Assembly: GCF_025149465.1 (NCBI RefSeq) | Contig: NZ_CP102275.1 | Coordinates: forward strand, 1,054,001-1,118,000 | From: Thomasclavelia spiroformis DSM 1552 | GTDB lineage: Bacteria > Bacillota_I > Bacilli_A > Erysipelotrichales > Coprobacillaceae | Direction: 5' to 3' | DNA length: 64,000 nt | Shown here: positions 27,401 to 36,023 of the stretch, one piece after another | Position numbering within the stretch: the stretch's first letter is position 1 | How the letters are laid out: the number at the start of each line of letters is the position of its first letter | Program-made: the position numbers and the translations under genes | The notes under the pieces: model-generated | Seen by the model: only the letters and a program-made list of their open reading frames with translations | What the model was told of the DNA's origin: nothing | Database searches by the model: none

Positions 27401-30280
27401 AAAAATGCAGTTGCTATTGGAAATGATGTAATTGGTGTTTTCAATGAAGGTACTTATAGTGATTGGCGAACATATGCTTATGATATAAATGCCAGCTACT
27501 TTGATAGTGAAACAAAAACAATTACAGTTGCCTTCCATGCGGGTAATAAAGCTAACGCTTTAGAACACAATGTTGAAAATAACGATGATTTTACTTTAAA
27601 AAATATTAGATTAACATTACCAGATGGTACAACTTTAAGAGCTAGTCAATATAGTGCTGTTTATGGTTTAGGAGCAGTTGAACATACTGAAGATAACTGG
27701 AAACCAGATAGTCCTGTTGAAGTGAATGATATTACTCCTGAAAAAGAAATTAGTATGGGTGATGGTACAAGCAAAGTTGAAATTTTATATGCTACTTTCA
27801 CATTAGATGAACAAAACTTTAACGCTTTACGTTATGATCTTGATACAACTATGTTAGAAGATGGTACTCATAGTGTAACAAGTGGTAGTAAGACAGTATC
27901 ATTTGTTAGTGATAATACGGCCCCTGTTATTGAAACTAATATGGTTGAAGGTCAAATTTATCATAATGGAACTGTTGAAGCTAGTGCACAAGATGCTATT
28001 TGTGATACAAGTACTTTAATTGCTACCCTTGATGGACAAGGAATTGAATTGCCTTATGATTTTCGTTCATTAGAAATGACTCCTGGTAATCATCAATTAG
28101 TATTAACTGCTTCAGATATGATTGGAAATGTTACTAGCAAGGTAATAAACTTTGTAACTCCAGAAGAGAATGCAGCAATTAATGGGGAAATAACACCAGT
28201 AAGTGGGACAACTATTAATGGTGATCCAACATTTAAAGTTACTGTAAGTGATAGTACTGATGATTTGATGCAGGTTGCTTTCAAAAGGGGTGAACGTTAC
28301 CTATTAGGTGATGCTAATATTACTTTGTCTAGTGGTGTTAGTCAGATTTCTGGTAATAATACTCAAGATTTCAGTGGTGATTCTGGTGATGGTTTCCCTT
28401 ATCAACAGTTTGATGTTAAAGTAAGTGGTAATATTAGTGATGAGGCAACTGTTAAGATTGATTGGGAAGGTAAATCTAATAATCAAAAGACTTTTATGTA
28501 TGCATATAATTATACAACTAACACTTTTGATAAATTAGATACGATTATGGAAATTGATGATGAAACCATGAAATTAACCGGTGAAGTAATATTGAAAGAT
28601 CACTTATTTGATCAAACAATTAAAATTATGGTTCAAAATGGTGAAGGATATACTCCTAATCAATATGGAGAAGATGTTACTGGTACAATGTCTAATCCAG
28701 CAGATACTCCAAGAGAAAACTATGATTTTACATTTGCAATTGAAAGTGATACTCAATATTATAATGAAGACTTTGATGGTAATCCGGTTCAAGATGTTGA
28801 TGGAAACTATCAATATCAATTAGATATTCATAATTGGTTGATAGCTAATCGTGAACGAATGAATATTCAGTATTTATTCCATGATGGTGATATTATTGAT
28901 GACGAAGATCAAGGACAAGAATGGATCAATGCTGATAATGCTTATAAAATGCTTGATGATGCTAATATACCTTATGGTGTTTTAGCTGGTAATCATGATG
29001 TTGGTCATTTAAGTGGTGATTATACTTCTTTCTCTAAATATTTTGGTGAAGATCGATATAATCAAACCCCATGGTATGGTGAAAGTTATCAAGATAATCG
29101 TGGGCATTATGATTTAATTACTGTTGATGGTATTGATTTTATCATGTTATATATGGGATGGGGTATTGGTGACCAAGAGATTCAATGGATGAATGATGTT
29201 TTGGCTAAATATCCAGAAAGAAAAGCAATTTTGAATTTCCATGAATACCTATTAGCTAGTGGTGGCTTAGGTGAAGAACCACAACGAATCTATAATGAAG
29301 TCGTAGCTGTTAATCCTAATGTTTGTATGGTTTTATCTGGCCATTATCATAATGCTCAAACAGTAGTATCGCAGTTTGATGATAATCATGATGGTGTTAA
29401 TGATCGTAATGTTTATCAGATGTTATTTGATTATCAAGGCTTAGCCCAAGGTGGTATGGGTTATATGCGATTGATGCATTTTGATAATACTAATGGACAA
29501 ATAATTATTAGAACATATTCACCTTCATTAGATGATTATAACGCTAAAGATGAAAGTAACATTGGTGATGTAGCTAATATTAATGGCGAAGAAGAATTTA
29601 TAATTAATTATAGTGATTTAGGAATTACACCAGTTCAAAAACAAATTGAAACAACAAATTTAGATGTCAATATTTATACAAATGATACTTTTGGTATAGT
29701 TGATGGTGTAAAAAGTAATCAGGAAGTTAGTTATACATTAGAAAATGCTCCTCATGGACTATTTGGCTGGTATGTTGAAATTAGTGATGCTAATGGTGGT
29801 TTAACAAGATCAAATGTTAATTATGTTAATATTGATAAACAAAATATCAAACCAACGATTGTATTACCTGATGATGAATTTAATAAGGTTGCTGTAGGAA
29901 CAGATTTTGATCCATTGAAAGATGTTAAAGCTTATGACAGCCAAGGTAATGATTTAACTAGTCAAATTGTTGTATTAGGGAGTGTCGATGTTGATAAAGC
30001 TGGTAGATATAAGTTGGTATATCAAGTAACTGATAGCTTTAATAATGTTACTATTGTAACTAGAATAGTAGAAGTTGTTGAAAATGATGATGATCAAGAT
30101 ATCAATGTTCAACCAGAAAATGATAGTAATACAAATGGAACTACTAGTACATCTGACAATACACCATTTACAGGGGATCTTGTAAATATTAATTATTTAA
30201 CATTGGCAATTGTAAGCTTAATGGCTTTTATAATAACGATTAAAAAATATTTAAAAAATCTAAAAAATAATCATAAATAA
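24482..30280 (+). CDS. Wall-anchored multidomain protein: lamin-tail domains and metallophosphoesterase
   Basis: A 1932-residue exported protein. A signal peptide (1-33; KKKSNKVIKVTMATLATALV) is followed by three lamin-tail domains beginning at SPIIISEI (about 48), SPLLISEL (about 337) and APLVISEI (about 632), each with a GSDAFEYFELYN-like core. Further beta-rich regions lead to a calcineurin-like phosphoesterase (about 1414-1690) with metal-ligand motifs SDTQ (D1423), GDIIDD (D1470), GNHD (1503-1506), NFHEY (H1587) and GHYH (H1621, H1623). A bacterial Ig-like domain (about 1795-1870) precedes the anchor TPFTGD (1894-1899), a membrane helix and a Lys-rich tail. It probably hydrolyses an extracellular phosphoester on the cell surface; the substrate is unknown. 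The sorting motif lacks the Leu of LPxTG. The start has GGGGGATG upstream. Confidence 0.93.
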   Translation: MTKKKSNKVIKVTMATLATALVVGSNSVISLQAVNNDNSNAIFLDENSITSPIIISEIVADSHQSDMITANGSDAFEYFELYNTSNQSINLDDYQVLYDNGSTISEWNLPVNTILPANQALIVWIQNEESKDLDLALFREYYNLSADEGQIVKTENIVSGFSNSGQRELQVTVKNTKQILSSVIYNDEDVKAQTKKGINFIYNSGRVQESTYSYDLDPTPGSLIEQQELESKYQFVTVNDGIVTVNTAQEINAGEALVVKATTNLPGVILKATLKVNDKEYDMTYDNDGNYVYSVPASEISNEELLNISATFNDGINEIISATQTVTVNKGTVEFASPLLISELSPNSANVSGSDAYEYLQIFNVSDQKVAVNNYQLVYVNGNKKTVWKLDDDIVLEAKEVLTVWIVNDAVEQAGLTVADFNNNYGTNFVAGDNFTTIHSDGMSNSGTRGFKIVTNTNQELTAVDYTAGDSSNGKIDTDEAIYYNYTSNSGVPVYNNEVTLGKLNSQQLITGKYLTPAIVENPEVEVVADSFVSANDNFTVRLENTNLTKMIIDAKLNLYQDENIVASYDLLYTDGILKVDVPAQDLTGYSNLTYDVSITDGLNKATSAKNTVVIEQPGMIDQSKVAPLVISEIMPDSSNVGGSDGYEFIEIYNNSNLDINLKDYKLYYNYPDQGVDGDVIWYETNEDKIIKSHDTLVFWIKNGANDDLQISDFNNKFNTNLDSDHLISIYNAGMANGSARGLKITSNIKDVLDYVLYNMDGVDDTTADKSIVYQNRYDGLTFTSVLVDNDAKPSPGTVSEKPMYEAVLPEIVSLPVYQDHTPTTFNEASDLTFLLDAKSNETTIKSVYLYLKDNNSEDYEVYNLLRNSGDNFSKTLPAIDLYNKSSYTYYFVISDGYQQITTPVNTVNNENPVSTGDQINISEGAIINQTEQIIGTGNNLIIDDQDVTNKAVKSINGNARIVFDTTQTDVFFKNAVAIGNDVIGVFNEGTYSDWRTYAYDINASYFDSETKTITVAFHAGNKANALEHNVENNDDFTLKNIRLTLPDGTTLRASQYSAVYGLGAVEHTEDNWKPDSPVEVNDITPEKEISMGDGTSKVEILYATFTLDEQNFNALRYDLDTTMLEDGTHSVTSGSKTVSFVSDNTAPVIETNMVEGQIYHNGTVEASAQDAICDTSTLIATLDGQGIELPYDFRSLEMTPGNHQLVLTASDMIGNVTSKVINFVTPEENAAINGEITPVSGTTINGDPTFKVTVSDSTDDLMQVAFKRGERYLLGDANITLSSGVSQISGNNTQDFSGDSGDGFPYQQFDVKVSGNISDEATVKIDWEGKSNNQKTFMYAYNYTTNTFDKLDTIMEIDDETMKLTGEVILKDHLFDQTIKIMVQNGEGYTPNQYGEDVTGTMSNPADTPRENYDFTFAIESDTQYYNEDFDGNPVQDVDGNYQYQLDIHNWLIANRERMNIQYLFHDGDIIDDEDQGQEWINADNAYKMLDDANIPYGVLAGNHDVGHLSGDYTSFSKYFGEDRYNQTPWYGESYQDNRGHYDLITVDGIDFIMLYMGWGIGDQEIQWMNDVLAKYPERKAILNFHEYLLASGGLGEEPQRIYNEVVAVNPNVCMVLSGHYHNAQTVVSQFDDNHDGVNDRNVYQMLFDYQGLAQGGMGYMRLMHFDNTNGQIIIRTYSPSLDDYNAKDESNIGDVANINGEEEFIINYSDLGITPVQKQIETTNLDVNIYTNDTFGIVDGVKSNQEVSYTLENAPHGLFGWYVEISDANGGLTRSNVNYVNIDKQNIKPTIVLPDDEFNKVAVGTDFDPLKDVKAYDSQGNDLTSQIVVLGSVDVDKAGRYKLVYQVTDSFNNVTIVTRIVEVVENDDDQDINVQPENDSNTNGTTSTSDNTPFTGDLVNINYLTLAIVSLMAFIITIKKYLKNLKNNHK

Positions 30281-30347
30281 TTAATGACTTTATATCACAT
30301 AGAAATAAAATCAATCTAGAATAACATGCAATTATATGACTCATTTA

Positions 30348-30380
30348 ATACGGAGTGATTAATCACTCCGTATTTTTTAA
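30348..30380 (+). terminator. Strong terminator after the surface protein
   Basis: ATACGGAGTGA and TCACTCCGTAT form an 11-base-pair stem with a TTAA loop, followed by six T. Confidence 0.92.
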
Positions 30381-30534
30381 ATAAAAAAAGTGCCCCTATA
30401 TATTTGAGGATACGTTAAAATCTTATGAAACTTTATAATTCTATATAGTAATAAAAATAAAGTATTCTCGATTTTTAAATGTATAAAAATATGTAATTAG
30501 CAGTTTTAGTTAATATAATATTATTGTAGTTAAA

Positions 30535-30912
30535 TTATTTTTCAATAATATAAGATTGTAAGCTTTTTTTACAATTATTTTTTTCATAAAATGTTTCTAC
30601 TCCTGGTTGGGCTCCAAAATATAATAGAGTAGGTGTATTATCTTTTGCAAGTTGAAGAAGTTTACTACCAACTCCTTGTTTTTGATATTTTGGAAGAACA
30701 AGTAATTCTGTAATAGTTCCAAAATAATAACCATCACTAAGAATTCTTAAACAGCCAATAAGTGTATTTCCATCATATGCAGTTATATTTATTGTTTTAG
30801 ATAAAGCATCAGTAGTTTTATTTAAATCATAATTACCTTTCCATATTTGATTAACAAACAAAATAAATTTATCAGCTAAAAGCTTTGTATCATTAACTTT
30901 ATATTCAATCAT
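30535..30912 (-). CDS. GNAT family N-acetyltransferase
   Basis: A 125-residue minimal GNAT protein. The acetyl-CoA-binding loop is visible in VLPKYQKQGVGSKLLQLAK (about residues 72-90), preceded by the beta strand YFGTITELLV and followed by FYEKNNC. The substrate is unknown. It is the last gene of a leftward four-gene unit with small gaps. A truncated duplicate of its 3' half and downstream flank lies at 20545-20805. Confidence 0.88.
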   Translation of the reverse strand: MIEYKVNDTKLLADKFILFVNQIWKGNYDLNKTTDALSKTINITAYDGNTLIGCLRILSDGYYFGTITELLVLPKYQKQGVGSKLLQLAKDNTPTLLYFGAQPGVETFYEKNNCKKSLQSYIIEK

Positions 30913-30938
30913 AAACTATATTCCTTTCGTTAATAATA

Positions 30939-31367
30939 TCATTCATTTTTTTCATAACGATATATTCCCCACCAATCAGGTAAAAGCTTTCCTAAAGTTA
31001 TAATTTCACGATTTTTATAATCGACCATTATTTCTGTATCTTTATTTTTTATATTTAACTGCATTAAAAATTCTCTACATGCTCCACAAGGTATTCCGCT
31101 ACCTTTACCAAAAGGTGCTTTATCGCGAAAGGCTATTAATCTTTTAATAACTGTTTGGCCACTGTTTATATACATATTTAATGCAGCAGTTCTTTCAGCA
31201 CATAAATCAAGGACACCACAACAACTTTCGATACAAAAACCAGTATATATTTCACCGTTTTCACTTTCCAAAGCACAAACAACATGATGTGCATAAATAA
31301 ATGGTGATACTTCTTCTGGATGATATTGTTCTTTTGCTTTTAAATATAACTTTTCCCAAATATCCAT
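30939..31367 (-). CDS. Cytidine deaminase family protein
   Basis: A 142-residue zinc deaminase. The motifs LCAERTAA (zinc Cys and the proton-shuttling Glu) and PCGACREFL (two zinc Cys) are intact, and the length fits the small tetrameric cytidine deaminases; blasticidin-S deaminase-like members share them. It probably converts cytidine or deoxycytidine to uridine forms for salvage. AAAGGAG precedes the start. It lies between a VOC protein and a GNAT protein in one operon, which looks like a mix of detoxification-type genes. Confidence 0.88.
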   Translation of the reverse strand: MDIWEKLYLKAKEQYHPEEVSPFIYAHHVVCALESENGEIYTGFCIESCCGVLDLCAERTAALNMYINSGQTVIKRLIAFRDKAPFGKGSGIPCGACREFLMQLNIKNKDTEIMVDYKNREIITLGKLLPDWWGIYRYEKNE

Positions 31368-31381
31368 ATAATTTTACTCCT

Positions 31382-31810
31382 TTAAACTTCATATTTTCCA
31401 GTTATTTCCAAAATATTACCATCTGGATCAGTAATATTAAAATAATAATATGGTAAGTGTACATTAACATATAAAATTTCTGATACATCACCAATAGCTA
31501 AATCTTTGATGCGTTTATATTCTTCTTTTAAATTATTAACTTCAAAATTCAATATTACTACATTATTCTTTTTAGGTAAAACAAGTTTATTAAAATCATC
31601 TAAATAAGCTTGATTAAAATGAATTGTATCTGTTTCTTTAATTAACTTTTCATCATATTTTCTATTATAAAGAGAAATTAAATTGCCACAATCAAATGTT
31701 ACCCAGCGATCATCATTGCAATAAAGTGGTTCTTGTTGCAATAATGCTTTATAAAAATTTAATGATTTTTCAATATCATCAACACAGATATAAGTTGTTG
31801 CTAGTTTCAT
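31382..31810 (-). CDS. VOC (glyoxalase/bleomycin-resistance fold) family protein
   Basis: A 142-residue protein with two beta-alpha-beta-beta-beta modules: YICVDDIEKSLNFYKALLQ at the start and INFEV-type second half ending DPDGNILEITGKYEV, which is the typical VOC C-terminus. Members bind metal and act on thiol adducts, antibiotics or other small molecules. Substrate unknown. GGGGGAT ribosome site. Part of the leftward operon 30535-32093. Confidence 0.85.
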   Translation of the reverse strand: MKLATTYICVDDIEKSLNFYKALLQQEPLYCNDDRWVTFDCGNLISLYNRKYDEKLIKETDTIHFNQAYLDDFNKLVLPKKNNVVILNFEVNNLKEEYKRIKDLAIGDVSEILYVNVHLPYYYFNITDPDGNILEITGKYEV

Positions 31811-31835
31811 AAAATATCCCCCAAATTTAATTTTT

Positions 31836-32093
31836 TTAAAATACTTTTAAAATAATTTCAATAATTATAGTTATGATACATAAAGTAATTAAAAGTATCA
31901 TCATACAAACTGAATCTAAATTTAAATAATTAAATAAGATGATTGATAAACTTGCTAATAATATAGCACATCCTTCAATACGACAATGTAAAGAAATATT
32001 TTTAATTCCTGAATATTTAGTAATAAATGGCATTTTTCCATTAATTATTGTAAATAAACCATATATTAACATGATTATTCCTAAAACTATCAT
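31836..32093 (-). CDS. Small membrane protein of unknown family
   Basis: Three hydrophobic segments (about 1-16, 40-57 and 64-83) in 85 residues. The start is set at ATG 32093, which has GGAAGTG about 9 bases upstream; an ATG at 32108 lacks a site. First gene of a leftward operon with the VOC, deaminase and GNAT genes. No function can be given. Confidence 0.65.
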   Translation of the reverse strand: MIVLGIIMLIYGLFTIINGKMPFITKYSGIKNISLHCRIEGCAILLASLSIILFNYLNLDSVCMMILLITLCIITIIIEIILKVF

Positions 32094-32131
32094 ACATATC
32101 ACTTCCATATATCATAATATCTTTTATTTTA

Positions 32132-32160
32132 ATTATAGTGGTTTTATAAAGTTTGTTCAA
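32132..32160 (-). promoter_or_regulatory. Promoter of the leftward operon 30535-32093
   Basis: TTGAAC (32155-32160), exactly 17 bases, TATAAT (32132-32137) on the minus strand, placed about 40 bases before the first start codon. Confidence 0.7.
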
Positions 32161-32276
32161 TTAAAGATGAGTTATTAAAATAATATTTTAATATAAAAGA
32201 AAAAACTATAAATTTATTTAGTTTTTATAACCGATATAATCTATTTTTATTATTATGATATAATTAAGGCATGTTA

Positions 32277-32306
32277 TTGATCTTCAAATCAAAATTGAAG
32301 TATTAT
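32277..32306 (+). promoter_or_regulatory. Putative promoter of the sugar acetyltransferase gene
   Basis: TTGATC (32277-32282), 18 bases, TATTAT (32301-32306), about 60 bases before the start. Moderate match. Confidence 0.4.
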
Positions 32307-32367
32307 TTTAAAGCAATATAAATTATATCTTTATTTTTGAATAATGAAGATATAAATGGAGGAAAAA

Positions 32368-32934
32368 ATGAAAAGTGAAAAAGAAAAGATGATTTCTGGA
32401 GAAATATATAATCCAGCTAATCCACGATTAGTATTAGATCGAGCACGAGCAAATAGAATATGTACAAAATATAATAAAAAATGCTTTAATGAAATAAATA
32501 TGCGTTCAAGATTATTAAAAAAGTTAATAAATACTGAGGGTAATTTTTGGATAAAACCACCTTTTTATTGTGATTATGGATATAATATTTTTATTGGTAA
32601 AAATGTAATGCTTAATTATGGCTGTGTTATTTTGGATGTGTGTCTTGTTAAAATAGGGGAACATACGTTAATTGGACCAAATACTCATATATATACTGCT
32701 TGTCATTGCCTAGATCCTAAAAAAAGATTAAATGATATTGAATATGGAAAAGCAGTTACAATTGGTAAAAATGTATGGATAGGAGGTAATTGTTGTATAT
32801 TACCAGGAATCACGATAAAAGATAATGCTGTAATTGGGGCGGGTAGTGTTGTAACAAAAGATGTACCGGCTAATGTTGTAGTAGCAGGAAATCCAGCTAA
32901 AATCATTAAAACAATTGATAAAATTGGAAAGTGA
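32368..32934 (+). CDS. Maltose/galactoside O-acetyltransferase (left-handed beta-helix)
   Basis: A 188-residue acetyltransferase with an N-terminal Mac domain (EKEKMISGEIYNPANPRL) and a hexapeptide-repeat beta-helix (about 70-180) with IGKNVMLNYG, the catalytic histidine region THIYTACHCLDP, and the closing IGAGSVVTKDVPANVVVAGNPAK. It transfers acetyl groups from acetyl-CoA to sugars such as maltose or glucose. The start is placed at ATG 32368, because GGAGG, which includes part of an upstream in-frame ATG at 32356, lies 6 bases before it. Confidence 0.9.
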   Translation: MKSEKEKMISGEIYNPANPRLVLDRARANRICTKYNKKCFNEINMRSRLLKKLINTEGNFWIKPPFYCDYGYNIFIGKNVMLNYGCVILDVCLVKIGEHTLIGPNTHIYTACHCLDPKKRLNDIEYGKAVTIGKNVWIGGNCCILPGITIKDNAVIGAGSVVTKDVPANVVVAGNPAKIIKTIDKIGK

Positions 32935-32984
32935 TATACAAATTATAGATGATAATTGAAAATCGATAAATATTTTATTTTTAT

Positions 32985-34046
32985 TTAACTTTTATGTTTG
33001 ATGTTGATTACAACATATTCACTATGATTTTGAGTTCGAATTGGAAATCCCCAACCACCAATACCAGATGAATTTATTGCAGTCATGTCGTCAATTTTTT
33101 CTTTTCCATAATTTAATTCATTAATATTAAATAACTCAAATATATAGTATGCCGGAAAAACTTGTCCAGCATGAGTATGACCTGATAAATGAAGGTCGAT
33201 ATTAGATTTAGCACTAGCTTTTAAATCTTTTGGATGATGATCTAAAACAATATTAAATTGATTATCATCTATAGATTTTGTTAGTTGTAAAATATCTTTT
33301 CTATATGGTTGATGAAGATCTTTTCTACCAATTATTGTTAGATTATCAAGCGTAACTGATTTATCTGCTAATACTTCAATACCATAAGATTCAATTAATT
33401 TTTTTAAATAATCATAAGAACTATGATTATTTAAAGAATACTCACCAGTATCGTGATTACCAAATATATAAAAAACAGGGGTTGTTTTTGATAGTCTACC
33501 AAGAGTTTGGAAGACTTCTTTTTTTTCGTTATTTGTTGTATATTCATCAATAATATCGCCATTTAAGATAATCGCATCAGAATTTTCATTTTCTATTTTA
33601 TTTACGATTTCAAGTAATTCTTTTTTATCAGTGGAACATGGATAATGTAAATCGGAAATCATCGTTAATTTAAATTCTTTATCTAATTTTTTATTCGTGT
33701 AAATTGTATATTCTGTTTTTCTAATATCTTTTATATTCATATAGCCATAAGTTAAAATAGAACTTGAAATAAAGATGGGGATGATAATAATAAAAAGTAA
33801 TCTTAATTTAGTTTTATCTTGTTTTTTTATTATATATTTCATTAATTTTGTCATTAAAAAAGAAATTAAAATAAAGTGAACTTCAAAAATAAATAATATA
33901 CTATTGGGCTTTAAACAGGGAATTGAACAAAGACATGCTAATAATAGAATAATTTTCTTATTGAATGAAAAACAAAGATTAAATAAATATCGAAAATATA
34001 AAACAAAAACTAAAAAAAGAACAATACTCATTATTAAAAATTGCAT
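32985..34046 (-). CDS. Membrane-anchored metallophosphoesterase (YkuE/YaeI-like)
   Basis: A 353-residue protein with about four N-terminal membrane segments (roughly 1-110) and a calcineurin-like phosphoesterase domain. The metal motifs are SDLHYP, NGDIIDE, GNHDTGEYS, DHHPKD and SGHTHAGQVFP, all intact. Relatives hydrolyse lipid-linked phosphates such as UDP-diacylglucosamine or remain uncharacterised. The ATG has GGAGG upstream. It is unrelated in layout to the surface phosphoesterase at 24.5 kb. Confidence 0.88.
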   Translation of the reverse strand: MQFLIMSIVLFLVFVLYFRYLFNLCFSFNKKIILLLACLCSIPCLKPNSILFIFEVHFILISFLMTKLMKYIIKKQDKTKLRLLFIIIIPIFISSSILTYGYMNIKDIRKTEYTIYTNKKLDKEFKLTMISDLHYPCSTDKKELLEIVNKIENENSDAIILNGDIIDEYTTNNEKKEVFQTLGRLSKTTPVFYIFGNHDTGEYSLNNHSSYDYLKKLIESYGIEVLADKSVTLDNLTIIGRKDLHQPYRKDILQLTKSIDDNQFNIVLDHHPKDLKASAKSNIDLHLSGHTHAGQVFPAYYIFELFNINELNYGKEKIDDMTAINSSGIGGWGFPIRTQNHSEYVVINIKHKS

Positions 34047-34353
34047 AGATTATACCTCCATAATCATATTTTACAAAATAAAAATATATACAAACTTTAA
34101 AAATAATTAAATATTTCTAAAATATCAAAAATAAAATCATTAACTTTAATAAATGTATTAATATCATATATAACATTTTTTGTTTTAATAGTAAATTAAT
34201 AATTTTTTGGATATTATAGAAAATTAAGTACTAATAATATATATTTTTAATAGATATATTTAAATTTATTAATAAGTTATCATGCTATTTTTATTTATTT
34301 TATAATTTTAATTTGATAATATTAGTTTAAATAAAAATAGATGGGGTGAAAAA
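34047..34353. other. Divergent intergenic region
   Basis: About 300 very AT-rich bases between the divergently transcribed phosphoesterase and the response regulator. No clear palindrome or promoter could be chosen with confidence; a GGGGTGA ribosome site precedes the GTG at 34354. Confidence 0.4.
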
Positions 34354-35025
34354 GTGGAAAATACTAATATTTTGATTATTGAAGATAATAATGATATCAA
34401 CGAAATGATTTATAATTATTTAAATAAAAATGGTTTTAAATGTTATCAGGCCTATTCTGGAACAGAAGGGCTTTTATATTGTAAAGATGATAATTATGAT
34501 CTTATTATTTTAGATTTAATGCTTCCAGGTATGGATGGCAAATCAGTTCTTGTTAAAATTAGAGAAAAATCAGATATTCCTGTTATTGTTTTAACAGCAA
34601 AAGATTCTCTTAATAGTAAAGTAGAAATATTAGAAATAGGGGCTTATGATTATTTATGCAAACCATTTGAATTAGAAGAATTACTAGCAAGAATTCATGT
34701 TCAATTAAGAAAAAGCAATAAAAAAACTAATAATATGACTTTTAAAAAATTAACTTTAGATAATCAAATCTATGATGCAATCATTAATAATCAACTGCTT
34801 CAATTAACTAGACACGAATATTATATTCTTGAATTATTAATACAAAATCCTAAACGAGTTTTTACAAAACAAGAGATATACGCATATGCTTGGAATGATG
34901 ATTATCTTAGTGATGATAAAACAATTAATGTTCATATAAGTAATATTAGAAAAAAAATTAGTAAACAAACTGATGAAGACTATATTAAAACAGTGTGGGG
35001 CATTGGATTTAAGATGGCTGAATAA
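34354..35025 (+). CDS. OmpR-family response regulator
   Basis: A 223-residue regulator with an intact receiver domain (acidic pair E10-D11, phospho-acceptor D54 in LIILDLMLPG, switch T in VLTAKD, K in CKPFE) and a winged-helix domain (TRHEYYILELLIQNPKRVFT ... DKTINVHISNIRKKI ... YIKTVWGIGFK). GTG start with GGGGTGA upstream. It heads a block of regulator, ABC ATPase, permease and kinase, the usual layout of peptide-antibiotic sensing and resistance modules, and probably activates the transporter genes directly through the repeats at 35037-35057. Confidence 0.92.
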   Translation: MENTNILIIEDNNDINEMIYNYLNKNGFKCYQAYSGTEGLLYCKDDNYDLIILDLMLPGMDGKSVLVKIREKSDIPVIVLTAKDSLNSKVEILEIGAYDYLCKPFELEELLARIHVQLRKSNKKTNNMTFKKLTLDNQIYDAIINNQLLQLTRHEYYILELLIQNPKRVFTKQEIYAYAWNDDYLSDDKTINVHISNIRKKISKQTDEDYIKTVWGIGFKMAE

Positions 35026-35039
35026 TAATTCAGCTTTTT
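35017..35039 (+). terminator. Intra-operon terminator/attenuator at the regulator stop
   Basis: GCTGAA-TAATAA-TTCAGC followed by TTTTT overlaps the stop codon of the response regulator. It separates its transcript from the transporter genes. Confidence 0.65.
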
Positions 35040-35094
35040 CTTTATACTTTCTTTATAATTACTTTGTACTTTTTAAAACTTTAATATTTATAAT
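35037..35094 (+). promoter_or_regulatory. Putative regulator-binding direct repeats and transporter promoter
   Basis: TTTCTTTATA occurs at 35037-35046 and again at 35048-35057, an 11-base period typical of OmpR-type binding. TTGTAC (35064-35069) and TATAAT (35089-35094) follow with a 19-base spacer, which is long and would fit an activated promoter. Confidence 0.5.
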
Positions 35095-35121
35095 AAAAAA
35101 TGTAATCAAGGAGGGAGCAAG

Positions 35122-36021
35122 ATGAATGAAAATGTTGTAGAAATCAATAATTTATGTAAAACATACAAAGATACAAAAGCAGTATCACATGTAAATATGA
35201 CAATTAAAAAAGGAGACGTTTATGGTTTTATTGGCAGAAATGGGGCAGGGAAGTCAACAACTTTAAAAATGATAGTGGGTCTTATTTTTCCTACATCTGG
35301 TCAAATTAAATTATTTGGTGAGTCAAGAAATAAATTTACTGATAGAAGAATTGGCTCATTAATTGAAAATCCGGGTTTATATCCTAATTTATCAGCATAT
35401 GACAATATGGAATTAAAAGCGATTGCGATGGGACTTAAAGATAAAGAAAAAATTATTGAATTATTAAATCTAGTAAAACTTGATTTTAAAAGTAAAAAGA
35501 TTGTTAAGAAATTTTCTCTTGGAATGAAACAAAGATTAGCAATTGCATTAGCTCTGTTAGGTAATCCAGATTTATTGATTCTTGATGAACCAATTAATGG
35601 TCTTGATCCCGAAGGAATCAGACAGATCCGCGAAGTTATTCAATATCTCAATGAAAATAAAAAAATGACAATTATTATTAGTAGCCATATTCTTGGAGAA
35701 CTAAGTAAAGTTGCAACACGATATGGAATTATTCGTGATGGTCAAATTATTGAAGAAATTAGTGCTAAAGAACTTGATCAAAAATGTCGAGATTATTTGT
35801 TATTAAAAGTTGAACAAGTAGAAAAAGCTATCCCATTATTAGAAAATGATTTAGGAATTTATGATTATATTGTTCATGAAAATAATGAAATAAGAATATA
35901 TGATAATATCGAAAGTTCAAAAATCAATCTAGTATTAACAAAACATAATATTAAAATAAATCAAATATATTATCAAAAACAAGACTTAGAATCATACTTT
36001 TTAGAAAAGATCGGAGGCTAA
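35122..36021 (+). CDS. ABC transporter ATP-binding protein (bacitracin/lantibiotic type)
   Basis: A 299-residue ATPase: Walker A GRNGAGKS (about 38-45), signature FSLGMKQRLAIALALL, Walker B LLILDEPINGLDPEG, switch His in IISSHIL. The first 215 residues are the nucleotide-binding domain, followed by an accessory tail. The arrangement with one ABC-2 type permease is that of BcrA/NatA-like exporters involved in self-protection or resistance to peptide antibiotics. AGGAGGG ribosome site; only two bases separate it from the permease gene. Confidence 0.92.
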   Translation: MNENVVEINNLCKTYKDTKAVSHVNMTIKKGDVYGFIGRNGAGKSTTLKMIVGLIFPTSGQIKLFGESRNKFTDRRIGSLIENPGLYPNLSAYDNMELKAIAMGLKDKEKIIELLNLVKLDFKSKKIVKKFSLGMKQRLAIALALLGNPDLLILDEPINGLDPEGIRQIREVIQYLNENKKMTIIISSHILGELSKVATRYGIIRDGQIIEEISAKELDQKCRDYLLLKVEQVEKAIPLLENDLGIYDYIVHENNEIRIYDNIESSKINLVLTKHNIKINQIYYQKQDLESYFLEKIGG

Positions 36022-36023
36022 AT

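Noticed and set aside
28604-28823. Pair of overlapping frames on both strands inside the surface phosphoesterase
   Set aside because: Both are shadow frames within a clearly coding, domain-bearing gene.
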